A stretch of 64,000 nucleotides of DNA from Uliginosibacterium flavum (GTDB taxonomy: Bacteria; Pseudomonadota; Gammaproteobacteria; Burkholderiales; Rhodocyclaceae): contig NZ_JBEWZI010000012.1 of the NCBI RefSeq assembly GCF_040566545.1, positions 1 through 64,000 on the forward strand, given 5' to 3'. Under the pieces are notes generated by a model. That model saw only the letters and a list, made by a program, of their open reading frames with translations, was not told the DNA's origin and ran no database searches. Position 1 is the stretch's first letter. Each line of letters opens with the position of its first letter. Below, one piece after another: positions 16,994 through 25,445 of the stretch. The position numbers were made by a program, and so were the translations under genes.

Positions 16994-18387
16994 TGCATTC
17001 TCGCCACCGTCACCGCCCGCCACGGGCCGGTCGAATCGCCGGTCGTGGCCGCCCAGTACCAGGCCGAGGCGTCGGTATAGCTGCGCCCCGCGGCGTCTTC
17101 GGTGTATTCGCACACCAGCAGATCGCGCCCGCCCTTGCTGGCCGTGAAGCAGCGCTGCAAGGCCTGCGGCCGCGCACTGTCGCTGCGCGCGCTGAGCGTG
17201 ATGTGGCTGATCGCGTAACCGAGACCGCGATAGCAGTCCGCAGCCGGATGCAGCTTGCGTGTGGCCGCCGTGACATGGCGCAGGGTGATCAGACGCTTGC
17301 CGTCGCTGAAGCGCGCAATCGCGCCGGGGAATCCGGCGCTGAAGCGCTCCTCCACGGCGGACAGCGCCAGCGGACGCAAGGCGTGGCCGTCGAAGCTTTG
17401 AGGCCATTCGATGTGCGTGGTGGTCGGCACCGCGTCCGCCCTCGCCGGCTTGAGCAGGGGCAGAACGGCAAGGAAGGCGAAGCCGAACAGCGCGACCGGC
17501 AGCAGTCCGCGCCATGAAGTCGCTGTTGCCACCGCCGGAACCTGGGGCGTGGCCGCAGGCTTTGCGCCACGGGCGATCAGGCGCAGCACCAGCGCACACA
17601 CGCCAGCGAAGACCAGCAGGCCGATGCCTTCGTGCGTCCACGCGGGCAGCGGCAGCAGGCCGGATTCCTTGATGATCAGCACGGTGTTGCGCAGCACATT
17701 GCCGCCGATCACGATGGCGCCCAGCAGCGGCAGGCGGCGCAGGAATTGACTATCCGGCAAGCGTAGCCAGGCCGCGGTGGCGCAGGCGGTGAAATACGCG
17801 ACCCATGCCATCTGAATCCCAGAGCAAGGCGCATCGACCATCACCAGATGCCCGGCCACCTGCAGCGCAGAACCTTCGCGCAGCACCTGCAAACCACCCA
17901 TGCGCAGAATCAGGGCCGAGAGCTCGGCGGTGAGCACGCGCAGCGGATAGCCCGCGAAAAACTGCAGCGAGGAAATCAGCGGCAGCGCCAGCAAACCCAG
18001 TCCGAACCAGGCCAGCAGCGGTTGACGCGGCGCGCGCAAGGCCAGCAAAGCGGCCAGCACCGCCGCCACCCCGATCACGCCGCGTAGCAGCGGCGGCAGG
18101 CCGAGGCTCAGCGCCGCCAGCGCACTCAAGCCGAGACTGACGGCAAACCAGTGCGGGCGCGGGTGTTGGGCCAGTTGCGCCCGATCCCGCCACACCGCCA
18201 GCAGCAGCGCCAACAGCGCGAGGATGCCCAGCGGGTCGTCCGAACCATCCGTCAGGCGCGCCGCGCTCCAGGCCCACACCGGCCACAGCGCTGCCAGCGG
18301 TAGCAAGAGCCAGAGCCAGCCGGGTGGGGTGCTGAAGAGCCGCGCCCAGCTTGCTTGTGTGGGATGGGTGGCTGAAGAGACAGACAT
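16990..18387 (-). CDS. Exosortase with C-terminal periplasmic domain, dedicated to the adjacent VIT/vWA protein
   Basis: Exosortases are inner-membrane cysteine transpeptidases that process PEP-CTERM proteins. The 465 residues contain about eight membrane helices. The catalytic triad is visible: Cys188 in VDAPCSGIQM, Arg233 in GNVLRNTVLI and His252 in THEGIGLLVF. Beyond about residue 275 one more helix leads to a soluble domain of some 150 residues, as in EpsI-fused exosortases. The ATG at 18387 has GGAG nine bases upstream. It lies between its likely substrate gene (VIT/vWA) and the GT51 gene. The subfamily letter cannot be assigned with confidence. Confidence 0.92.
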   Translation of the reverse strand: MSVSSATHPTQASWARLFSTPPGWLWLLLPLAALWPVWAWSAARLTDGSDDPLGILALLALLLAVWRDRAQLAQHPRPHWFAVSLGLSALAALSLGLPPLLRGVIGVAAVLAALLALRAPRQPLLAWFGLGLLALPLISSLQFFAGYPLRVLTAELSALILRMGGLQVLREGSALQVAGHLVMVDAPCSGIQMAWVAYFTACATAAWLRLPDSQFLRRLPLLGAIVIGGNVLRNTVLIIKESGLLPLPAWTHEGIGLLVFAGVCALVLRLIARGAKPAATPQVPAVATATSWRGLLPVALFGFAFLAVLPLLKPARADAVPTTTHIEWPQSFDGHALRPLALSAVEERFSAGFPGAIARFSDGKRLITLRHVTAATRKLHPAADCYRGLGYAISHITLSARSDSARPQALQRCFTASKGGRDLLVCEYTEDAAGRSYTDASAWYWAATTGDSTGPWRAVTVARMQ

Positions 18388-18837
18388 GATGCGGTTCTCC
18401 AGGGTGATGGTTTTGAACGCCCTCACCGGTGTGGGCGAGGGCTACTTAACAAGCGTGCGGCTTAAACTCTCGTCGTTCCCGCCCTTCGACAAGCTCAGGA
18501 CAGGCCGGTCTTTGCCCGAGCGGGAACCCAGCGTCTTGTTGCAAGGGAGGTTGAAGCCACTGGATTCCCGCCTTCGCGGGAACGACGGGTTTGTTGGTGA
18601 TGCTCATCTAACGGAACTGCCTTACTTCTTCGCCCATCAGTTTTTGAACAGGAATTGCTTTGGGTTCGTAGCCTGGGAGTCCGCGCCCGAGCGGCTCCTT
18701 CCCCCTCTCAGGGGGAAGGCTGGGATGGGGGTTGTCACGTTCAACGAGGACTGTCCTCGGCTTAACGCTTTTACCCCCACCCTCGCCCTCCCCCTAAGAG
18801 GGGAGGGAATGTTCGGGCGACATTTGCCTGCGCTCGG
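18388..18837. repeat. Repeat-filled gap: CGTTCCCGC hairpin element and CCCCTCTC palindrome
   Basis: Bases 18471-18588 begin CGTCGTTCCCGCCCTTCGAC and end with GCCTTCGCGGGAACGACGG, a long inverted repeat. Bases 18698-18812 hold a second one (CCCCCTCTCAGGGGGAAGG...CCCCCTAAGAGGGGAGGG). Both lie between the VIT/vWA gene and the exosortase gene. The two genes may therefore be separately transcribed, or the hairpins may lower downstream expression. No gene is seen. Confidence 0.75.
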
Positions 18838-20871
18838 TCAGTTAGCCGCCACCCGCTGCCTTTTCCACAACCACCCCATCCCCAGCGCCGCGATCAGCAG
18901 CATTGCCCAGGTCTCTGGCTCCGGCGTACTTGGCACTTCCACACCCACGGCCAGATCGCTGACGCCTTCGGGTAGCGGTGAAGGCTGATCGACGCTGGCG
19001 GCTTCGCCCGGCTTGGGATTGCGCACGACCTGATCCACCGCGATGAAGGAGGTGTATTGCGTCAGCAAGTTGTAGTCGAGGCCCAGCTTGAGGATCGCAT
19101 CGCGATAGCTGCCGCCGCCTTCCAGGCTTTCCTGATCCGACAGCGCGGCGATGCGATGACGCGCCCACAGATAGCGCAGGGCGGTGTTGTCCTTGCTGGC
19201 AAGTTCGGGCTTCACTTCCAGTTCCGCGTGATACGGGCCGCTGGCGCTCTGGCCATCCAGCACCAGCTTGCCTTTGGCGGCGCCACGCCACTTGCCGAAG
19301 ACGATCACCGGCCGCGCCGCGAACACGTCGGGCACGCTCAGCGGTTCGATGTCATACGCATCGAGGCCTTCGAAGTGCGCCTTGATGTGGGTGAGCACGG
19401 GCGAATCGATCATCTTGCGGAAACGCTCGGCCTCAACGGCTGCGGATTCCTGATTGAGGATGATGAAGGGCTCGCCCTGACCGGCGCGGGCCATGCCTTC
19501 CATCAACTGACGATTGATCGAGGAGCCGATGCCGAACGAGAACAGGTTGGCGCGATCCAGATTCTTGCGGATCAGCTCGAAGGCTTCACGCTCGACCGAG
19601 ACATAGCCATCCGTCACCACCACGAAACTGCGCGAGCGTTCCTGATCGGCTTCCAGACTCAGCGCGCGGCGCAACGCCGGCAGCAGTTCGGTGCCGCCAC
19701 CGCCCTGTTCCTTGCCGAGGGTGCGCAAGGCCAGATCAATGTTGGCGCGCGTGGCCGGCAAGGATTTCGGCGCGAGCAACACATTACCGCCGGAGAAGGT
19801 CATCAGGTTGAAGGTGTCGCTGGCGCGCAGGCTGCCGAGCAGCTTGTCCATCAGCGCCTTGGTCGTATCCAGCGGGAAGCCGTGCATCGAGCCGGACACG
19901 TCGACCACGAAGATGTATTCACGCGGCACGATCATCGCGTTCGCCACCGCCTTGGGCGGCTCCACCATGGCGAGGAAGAAGTTTTCCGACTCGCCGCGTG
20001 ACAGCATCAGGCCGCTGGCGATGCGCTCGCCGGCCAGGCGGTAATTCAGGATGAAGTCGCGATTGTTTTCGTTGCGGCCGGTGTTGGTCAGCTCGACACG
20101 CGTCTCCTGCTCATTCTCCTTGCGCAGTTCAATTTTATGCGTTGGGGATTCGATGTCCTGCACGCCGGTCGGCGTCACCAGCTTCAGGTTCATGTCGAAA
20201 CGGGTGCCTGATAGCTCGCCCTGATGCAGGAAGGGCGAGGAGATCCACTTCTCCGCCTTGCTGCTCTCGCTGCCGGCCTTGCCGTTGTAACGCGGGCCGA
20301 CCACGGTCGGGAACACGAACTGGTAGCGGCCCTCGGTCGGCACCATCAGTTCGGTGTAATGCAGCTCCACGCGCACATCGTCGCCGGGCATGATGTTGGC
20401 AACATTCATCTGGAACACGTTCTCGCGCTCCTGCTCCAGCAGCGCAGCGGTCTTGCCTTCGCTCTTGGCCTTCTCGTACTCCACCTTGGCCTGCTGCTTC
20501 TCCTTGATCTTCGCCGTCAGCAGCCGATCCCCGAGGCGTACGTTCATGCCATACACCGCCGCGCGGGTCGAGCCGGGGAAAACATAGCGCGCCTCCAGCG
20601 CCGCCGTGCCCTCGTTGCGGTATTGCTGGGTGACGGTGACATCGGCGATCACGCCAAGGATGCGTACATCCACCTTGGTCGATTTCAGCGGCAGGCGATC
20701 AACCGAAGGATCGCTGCTATTGACCGCGAAATAGGGGCTTTCGCTCTTGTCGGCGGGCGCCTGAGCCGCATACACCGGATGAATGGCTGGCAATAGCAGG
20801 GCCGCGAACGCCAGCCCTCTGGCGAGCCGCACCCGCAGGCGACGGGCGCTTGTCTTGATGGTCTGCAACAT
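18838..20871 (-). CDS. VIT and von Willebrand A domain surface protein with PEP-CTERM signal
   Basis: The 677-residue protein has a signal peptide (about 1-36), a VIT domain (about 55-185, with VTQQYRNEGTAALEARYVFPG and EKQQAKVEYEKAKSEGKTAALLEQER), and a vWA domain whose metal site is FVVDVSGSM (Asp324, Ser326, Ser328). It ends with STPEPETWAMLLIAALGMGWLWKRQR, a PEP-CTERM sorting signal. The architecture is that of the marine proteobacterial sortase target family but with an exosortase signal. It is the obvious substrate of the next gene. AAGGAGG precedes the ATG. It probably acts as a metal-dependent adhesion or envelope-sensing protein; this is inference. Confidence 0.92.
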   Translation of the reverse strand: MLQTIKTSARRLRVRLARGLAFAALLLPAIHPVYAAQAPADKSESPYFAVNSSDPSVDRLPLKSTKVDVRILGVIADVTVTQQYRNEGTAALEARYVFPGSTRAAVYGMNVRLGDRLLTAKIKEKQQAKVEYEKAKSEGKTAALLEQERENVFQMNVANIMPGDDVRVELHYTELMVPTEGRYQFVFPTVVGPRYNGKAGSESSKAEKWISSPFLHQGELSGTRFDMNLKLVTPTGVQDIESPTHKIELRKENEQETRVELTNTGRNENNRDFILNYRLAGERIASGLMLSRGESENFFLAMVEPPKAVANAMIVPREYIFVVDVSGSMHGFPLDTTKALMDKLLGSLRASDTFNLMTFSGGNVLLAPKSLPATRANIDLALRTLGKEQGGGGTELLPALRRALSLEADQERSRSFVVVTDGYVSVEREAFELIRKNLDRANLFSFGIGSSINRQLMEGMARAGQGEPFIILNQESAAVEAERFRKMIDSPVLTHIKAHFEGLDAYDIEPLSVPDVFAARPVIVFGKWRGAAKGKLVLDGQSASGPYHAELEVKPELASKDNTALRYLWARHRIAALSDQESLEGGGSYRDAILKLGLDYNLLTQYTSFIAVDQVVRNPKPGEAASVDQPSPLPEGVSDLAVGVEVPSTPEPETWAMLLIAALGMGWLWKRQRVAAN

Positions 20872-21058
20872 GATGAATCCTCCTTGCGCAGTGCGGATTG
20901 CACATGGCGAGAGGATTCACTTCAGGTGTGGCGTGAGTTTGAAGTGCGGAGGATTTTTGTGAAGGCTGTGTGAAGTGGGGCGGGGATGCAGGGGACTTGT
21001 AGGGCGGGTCAGGCGAAGCCGTAACCCGCGCGGTCAGCTGTGAATCGCGGTTCCCTCT
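20872..21058. other. Leader region of the VIT/vWA gene with small palindrome
   Basis: The gap holds GTAGGGCGGGTCAGGCGAAG...ACCCGCG (about 20999-21031), a degenerate member of the GTAGGGTGGGC palindrome class. Nothing else is recognised. Confidence 0.4.
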
Positions 21059-22528
21059 TTAGCGAGCACTCGTGCCGGGGTTGAGCACTTTGACGATCTG
21101 AGTCTTGTAAAAGGAAATATCCTCCTTCGGTAGCCGCCAAACTGTGCCTTCTTTATTGTTACAGCTAGGTTGCTTTAGCAATATCTCGGTATCGGTTGAG
21201 AGCGCCTGTCTGGGACCGAAGCCACAACCGTTGATTACGGGCGCTCCGGGTATCTGAATGGCCCAATCTAGCGAGCCGTTAATGTTGTACCGGGCAACAA
21301 GCGGATTCTCGCCTTTTTTCCATTCTCGGGTAAAAACAAGGAAGCCTCCCTCGCTTGCCGAAACATCCCAATTGATTCCAGTCCGAATTTGGGTTCCGGT
21401 TTCAACAAGCTGAAGTCCGATCAAATTCCGTTGTCCCCAATCTAGGATACGTCCGCTGCCGTGAGCGCCTTCGTAAATTCGATAGTCAGACGAAAACCAA
21501 TGTCCAGCGTCTTGTCCATCATAGTGTCCCACCCCAGAACGTATCCCTTCATCGACAGCCTCCTGCCACCTCGCATGGAGTGCCGTATTGCTGCTACCTG
21601 CCTCCCATTCTCCTTTTACGAATGGAGTTTTGGTTGTCCGTGTCTGAACCAAGGGCAAGCTTTCTTTCTGGTCGATCAACTCGAGGAATGATGGTGACGC
21701 TACAACGATGGATTGTTTGACTGCGAAGAGGTTTCTTCTGCTGGGATCAGGCTTAATGCGCCACGCGAGCACGGTATAAGGTGAGCGACAATCCGATGGT
21801 CCACCAGAGTTTACGCTTGGCGGGAGATCGACCGTCGTCAACGAGGCAATAGGTTGGTTCGCTAGAAGATCTACGATGGACCATGTACCAAACTGTTCGC
21901 CAGCTATCTTCTGGCTTTTGTTGTACCTGAGGGAATATTGAGTCTGCGGATTGTCCGTAAATGAATATGCGAGGCATGTCTTCGGGAGTGCGGGTGGTTT
22001 TTTGTAGCGATCTTGTATGTATAGGGGAGTCCAGTCAGCGGGCAGGCAATTGCCTTCCTCCCCGTTATGAAGCTCCAGTTTGATGTACTTAGCGCTCGCT
22101 GATTTTGGGGCGATCGCAGCCGGGTAAGTGAAGCGTCCGATATGGTCGCCGTCGGGATAAGCGTAGCGTAGTGCTTTGCCATCGTCAGTCGGCTGCGGCT
22201 GAACGTAAATGGCCTTCAAATTGCGTTTCAGCAGCAGTTCGTAGATCAAGTCACCCCTTAGGGCGGCGCCTTCATCAATAAAAGAATCAATTTCTAACGA
22301 CTGTGGCAAAAGTTTTTCTTCTGCCTCGCATTTTGTTATGGCACGGCCATACGCCTCTTGTCTTCGCTTCTCCGCGGGAAGTTTGGATAGCCCTTCAATC
22401 GTGTCAACCGGGTGGGTAACAGACCAGAGAAATGCTAATCCACCAGTATTCGATGTGCATGATGATGTGGCACAACATACCAATAGGACTGAAATGATAT
22501 TTCTGAGAAATTTTATTTTTTCAATCAC
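21059..22528 (-). CDS. Putative lipoprotein of unknown function, low GC
   Basis: The 489-residue product has a signal peptide ending in a plausible lipobox (ATSSC, Cys24), then SNTGGLAFLWSVTHPVDTIEGLSKLP and a long region rich in short beta-strand-like segments and aromatic residues, including repeated W-containing blocks near the end. I recognise no family. Base composition is visibly lower in GC than that of both neighbours, and codon use is more relaxed, suggesting acquisition by transfer. It is inserted between the two-component genes and the VIT/vWA gene, on the same strand. Confidence 0.75.
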   Translation of the reverse strand: MIEKIKFLRNIISVLLVCCATSSCTSNTGGLAFLWSVTHPVDTIEGLSKLPAEKRRQEAYGRAITKCEAEEKLLPQSLEIDSFIDEGAALRGDLIYELLLKRNLKAIYVQPQPTDDGKALRYAYPDGDHIGRFTYPAAIAPKSASAKYIKLELHNGEEGNCLPADWTPLYIQDRYKKPPALPKTCLAYSFTDNPQTQYSLRYNKSQKIAGEQFGTWSIVDLLANQPIASLTTVDLPPSVNSGGPSDCRSPYTVLAWRIKPDPSRRNLFAVKQSIVVASPSFLELIDQKESLPLVQTRTTKTPFVKGEWEAGSSNTALHARWQEAVDEGIRSGVGHYDGQDAGHWFSSDYRIYEGAHGSGRILDWGQRNLIGLQLVETGTQIRTGINWDVSASEGGFLVFTREWKKGENPLVARYNINGSLDWAIQIPGAPVINGCGFGPRQALSTDTEILLKQPSCNNKEGTVWRLPKEDISFYKTQIVKVLNPGTSAR

Positions 22529-22792
22529 TTTATTAACTCGATCAATATTTTGAATATAAATTTTTTGACGCTATCTAATATGTCAGATGAAACAGTCGGC
22601 CGCTATGGCCGAGTTTTATGCGTAACCCATGTGACTGGCCTTGACTTGAAGCGGCCATATGAATGACCAGTTTATGAAAAATGCGGCAGTCCGCACTTGG
22701 CCGACAGCTCCTGATCACGAAGCCACGCAAGCCAGTATCATAACAACAGCGCCGTAATCCAGTTGTCTGGATTGAACAGCGACAGCAAAACC
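22529..22792. other. AT-rich gap before the low-GC lipoprotein gene
   Basis: The first 60 bases are strongly AT-rich (runs such as TTTTATTTTTTC and AATATAAATTTTTTG) and probably hold the promoter of the lipoprotein gene. The rest is featureless. No gene is seen. Confidence 0.4.
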
Positions 22793-24226
22793 TCAATCCG
22801 CCCCGCGCGGTAACTCCAGCCTTGCCTCCGCACCGCCGCCCACAGCATTGCCCAGACTCACGCGGCCGTGGTGCAGTTCGGCGATTTCGCGCACGAAGGC
22901 CAGCCCGAGGCCACTGCTCTTGCGCCCGGAGTGCGGGCGGGCCAGCGAGTAGAACTTCTCGAAGACGCGATCCAGCGCGTAATCGGGAATGCCGTCGCCA
23001 TGATCGCGGATGCGCAGGGCGAGCTTGCGGCGCTGCACGCCCAGCTCGATATCGATGACGCCGCCTTCGGGCGAGAAGTCGATGGCGTTGTCGATCAGGT
23101 TGGACACGGCGCGCTGCAGCAGGAAGGCATCGCCTTCGACGTTCAGTCCGGGCGGCACTGTCAGCGCGAACTGCACGCCACGCCGCTGCGCAGCGGGCTG
23201 GGCGGCCTGCACGGCGTCTGCGATGAGCTGGCTGAGATCGACGCGCGCCACTTCGTTCAGGCTGCGCCGCGCTTCCAGTGAGGACAGTTCCAGCAGGCGA
23301 TCCACCAGCGCCTGGATGCGCCCGGATTCGCGCGTGATGTTGGCGAGGAAGTGCGCGCGCTCGGCCTCGGCCATCGGCTCCTGCAGCAGCTCGGCGGCGC
23401 CGCGAATCGCGGAGAGCGGGCTCTTGATTTCGTGGGTCAGCGCCTGCACGTATTCCGACACGTAATGCCGCCCGGCCAGCGCGTCGCGCATCTCGTTCCA
23501 GGCCGCACCCAGCACGCCCAGCCCACGCCGCAGCAGTTTGCGCAGGCTCAGCGGGCGTTGGGTTTTCACGTAATGGACATAGTCGGCGATGAAGCCGAAG
23601 GGCCGCACCAGCCACACCGACACGATCAGCGCCAGCAACACGAAGGCCAGCACCGCGCCGATGCCGGCGACGATGATCTGGTGGCGCGCATTCTCGACGA
23701 ACTGGCCAAAGCTCTGCACCGGCTTGCCCACCGACACCGTGCCGATGATCTCGTCGCCCCGGCGGATCGGCGCGCTGACGTACATTACCGTGGTGCGCGG
23801 ATCGTCCAGCACATCGCGGGTGGTGCGCGCACCGTACTGGCCGGCCAGCGCCAGAAACACGTCGCGCCACTGCGAGTAATCCTGGCCTTCGGATCGGCCC
23901 AGCGAATCGAAGATCACGCGCCCGGCTTTGTCCGTCACGTGCACGCGCATCTCCACGCGCGTTTTGTTCATCGAATAGATCTGCGCGTTGAAGCGCTTGG
24001 CATACAGGCTCTGGAAAGTGCCGTGCAGGATGGCCAGCTGCCGCTCTTCCGCGCCCAGATCCTGTTCGATGATGCTGGCCAGCAGATGCGCCGTTTCCAC
24101 CTGCGATTCCTCGGCCGATTCGCGATAGCGCGGGTCCAGATCCTCGATGATCCGGTTCAGCACATAGGCCACGCTGCAGATGTAGATCAGCAGGATGCCG
24201 ATGAAGACGCGGTTGCGGGTACTCAT
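22793..24226 (-). CDS. creC: Sensor histidine kinase CreC
   Basis: The 477-residue kinase has membrane helix 1 (about 7-28) and a periplasmic sensor containing VIFDSLGRSEGQDYSQWRDV and LAGQYGARTT, matching E. coli CreC. Membrane helix 2 lies at about 185-208. The H-box is ALTHEIKSPLSAIRGAAELL, and the ATPase domain has NLIDNAIDFSPEGG and KSSGLGLAFVREIAELHHG. In E. coli CreBC responds to growth conditions and peptidoglycan or envelope state and controls creD. No creD follows here; a low-GC lipoprotein gene and the exosortase locus do. The start at 24226 fits the family length, though its ribosome-binding site is weak. Confidence 0.93.
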   Translation of the reverse strand: MSTRNRVFIGILLIYICSVAYVLNRIIEDLDPRYRESAEESQVETAHLLASIIEQDLGAEERQLAILHGTFQSLYAKRFNAQIYSMNKTRVEMRVHVTDKAGRVIFDSLGRSEGQDYSQWRDVFLALAGQYGARTTRDVLDDPRTTVMYVSAPIRRGDEIIGTVSVGKPVQSFGQFVENARHQIIVAGIGAVLAFVLLALIVSVWLVRPFGFIADYVHYVKTQRPLSLRKLLRRGLGVLGAAWNEMRDALAGRHYVSEYVQALTHEIKSPLSAIRGAAELLQEPMAEAERAHFLANITRESGRIQALVDRLLELSSLEARRSLNEVARVDLSQLIADAVQAAQPAAQRRGVQFALTVPPGLNVEGDAFLLQRAVSNLIDNAIDFSPEGGVIDIELGVQRRKLALRIRDHGDGIPDYALDRVFEKFYSLARPHSGRKSSGLGLAFVREIAELHHGRVSLGNAVGGGAEARLELPRGAD

Positions 24227-24256
24227 CAGTGATTCAGTCGCACGGCGACTCTCGAT

Positions 24257-24299
24257 GCTCCCCTCGCCCCTTGGGGGAGAGGGGCTGGGGGAGAGGGCA
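24257..24299. repeat. CTCCCCTCGCCCC palindrome
   Basis: CTCCCCTCGCCCCTTGGGGG-AGAGGGGCTGGGGGAGAGGG is an imperfect inverted repeat in the creB-creC gap. A copy lies at 54970-55010 and a related one at 18698-18812. Confidence 0.75.
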
Positions 24300-24323
24300 A
24301 GAACAGGCGGATGCCATGTTCGC

Positions 24324-25031
24324 TCAGCGCTTCGCCGGCAACTGCTCGGCCAGCGCGTAGCCGATGCCACGATGGGTGACGATGGCGTCGAAATCCGGCG
24401 TCACCGCGCCCAGCTTGGCGCGCAGGGTCTTGACGTGGGTGTCGACCGTGCGGTCGATGCTTTCGGCATCATGCCAGATCAGCCCGAGCAGCTCGTCACG
24501 CGAAAAGACCCGGCCGGGGCGGCTCGCCAGCGTGCGCAGCAGACCGAATTCGTAGCGCGACAGATCCAGCGCCTGGCCGTAGTAACGGATGCGCCGGCGC
24601 TCCTCGTCGATCTCCAGCGGCGTCGCTTCCGGCGTAGCTGGCTCACTCTGAGTGGTACGCACTTTGCCGACCCGTCGCAGCACTCCGCGCACGCGTGCCG
24701 CCAGTTCGCGCGGCGAGAAGGGCTTGGCGATGTAATCGTCGGCGCCCAGCTCCAGCCCGACCACGCGGTCGATCTCCTCGCTGCGTGCGGTCAGGAAGAT
24801 CACCGGCAGCTCGCCCAGCGCCTGAATCTTGCGGAACAGCTCGAAACCGTTGATGTCCGGCAGGCCGACGTCAAGCACCGCCAGCGCGATGTTGCCAGTT
24901 GCCAGTTCAGCCAGCGCCGCCGCGCCCGTGCCGCACAGCACCGGCTCGAAACCCTCGCTGGCCAGCACATAGCGGATCGTATCGGCAATGCCGGGTTCGT
25001 CTTCGACGATGAGGATGCGGGGCTGGCTCAC
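24324..25031 (-). CDS. creB: Response regulator CreB
   Basis: The 235-residue OmpR-type regulator has a receiver domain with VEDE acidic pocket, phospho-acceptor Asp in LAVLDVGLPDINGFE and lysine in DDYIAKPF. A winged-helix DNA-binding domain follows (about 140-232, DLSRYEFGLLRTLASRPGRVFSRDEL and SIDRTVDTHVKTLRAKLG). The sequence resembles CreB throughout. The start codon is GTG with a poor ribosome-binding site. It is separated from creC by 97 bases containing a palindrome, with creB first as in E. coli. Confidence 0.93.
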   Translation of the reverse strand: MSQPRILIVEDEPGIADTIRYVLASEGFEPVLCGTGAAALAELATGNIALAVLDVGLPDINGFELFRKIQALGELPVIFLTARSEEIDRVVGLELGADDYIAKPFSPRELAARVRGVLRRVGKVRTTQSEPATPEATPLEIDEERRRIRYYGQALDLSRYEFGLLRTLASRPGRVFSRDELLGLIWHDAESIDRTVDTHVKTLRAKLGAVTPDFDAIVTHRGIGYALAEQLPAKR

Positions 25032-25350
25032 GATGGGCGATGGGAAGATGGGCGGTGGCTGATATTACAACGGCACGGGCGCGACCGTCCTTGTTGAGCC
25101 GCAGGGCAAGTCCGGACTTGAGCTTGAACCAGTCCGAGATAATCCGGGATCCGCAAGGCGTCCGTTTTACTCACACCACCACGGCTTCGCGGATGACCCG
25201 TGCGCGGACCTCCTCCGACAACGCTTTCGGAGTGTGTGCAGGGGCACTGCTTGCTGCGCCCCTGCATGCGCCCTGCGAATCATCGTGACATCAGAATGTT
25301 TCACGGTTTTGTTTCACGTTCTGCGTTAAAACCCGGCTTCACGAAGCGCC
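25032..25350. other. Gap between creB and the LacI-controlled promoter
   Basis: No gene is supported. The region holds the creB promoter (not recognised) and leads into the TTGACA promoter at 25351. A GGGCGATGGG-type short repeat at the creB start is the only pattern seen. Confidence 0.4.
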
Positions 25351-25379
25351 TTGACACGTCAGGTTAAACGTTTTACCTT
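25351..25379 (+). promoter_or_regulatory. Promoter with LacI-type operator before the solute-binding protein gene
   Basis: TTGACA at 25351-25356 is followed after 17 bases by TACCTT (25374-25379). The palindrome AGGTTAAACGTTTTACCTT (25361-25379) has the central CG of LacI/GalR operators. It lies between the two promoter boxes and covers the -10, so binding should block RNA polymerase. A similar site precedes the gene at 30021. Confidence 0.75.
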
Positions 25380-25445
25380 GTAGTTATCGGCCACGCCAAT
25401 CCGGACGCTTTCCTGCCTCCGCTGCCGCCTTCGAGGAGACACAAC

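Noticed and set aside
15542..17080. A 512-codon plus-strand frame
   Set aside because: It runs antisense through tai1, the GT51 gene and the exosortase gene. Arg/Gln/Ala-rich translation marks it as a shadow.
16994..17641. Longer GT51 protein starting far upstream
   Set aside because: The extra residues come from a frame antagonistic to the exosortase gene; the ATG at 16993 begins a normal membrane anchor and overlaps the exosortase stop.
22575..23870. A 431-codon minus-strand frame over creC
   Set aside because: It overlaps creC in another frame on the same strand; its product is Arg/Ala-rich with no domain, while creC shows all kinase motifs.
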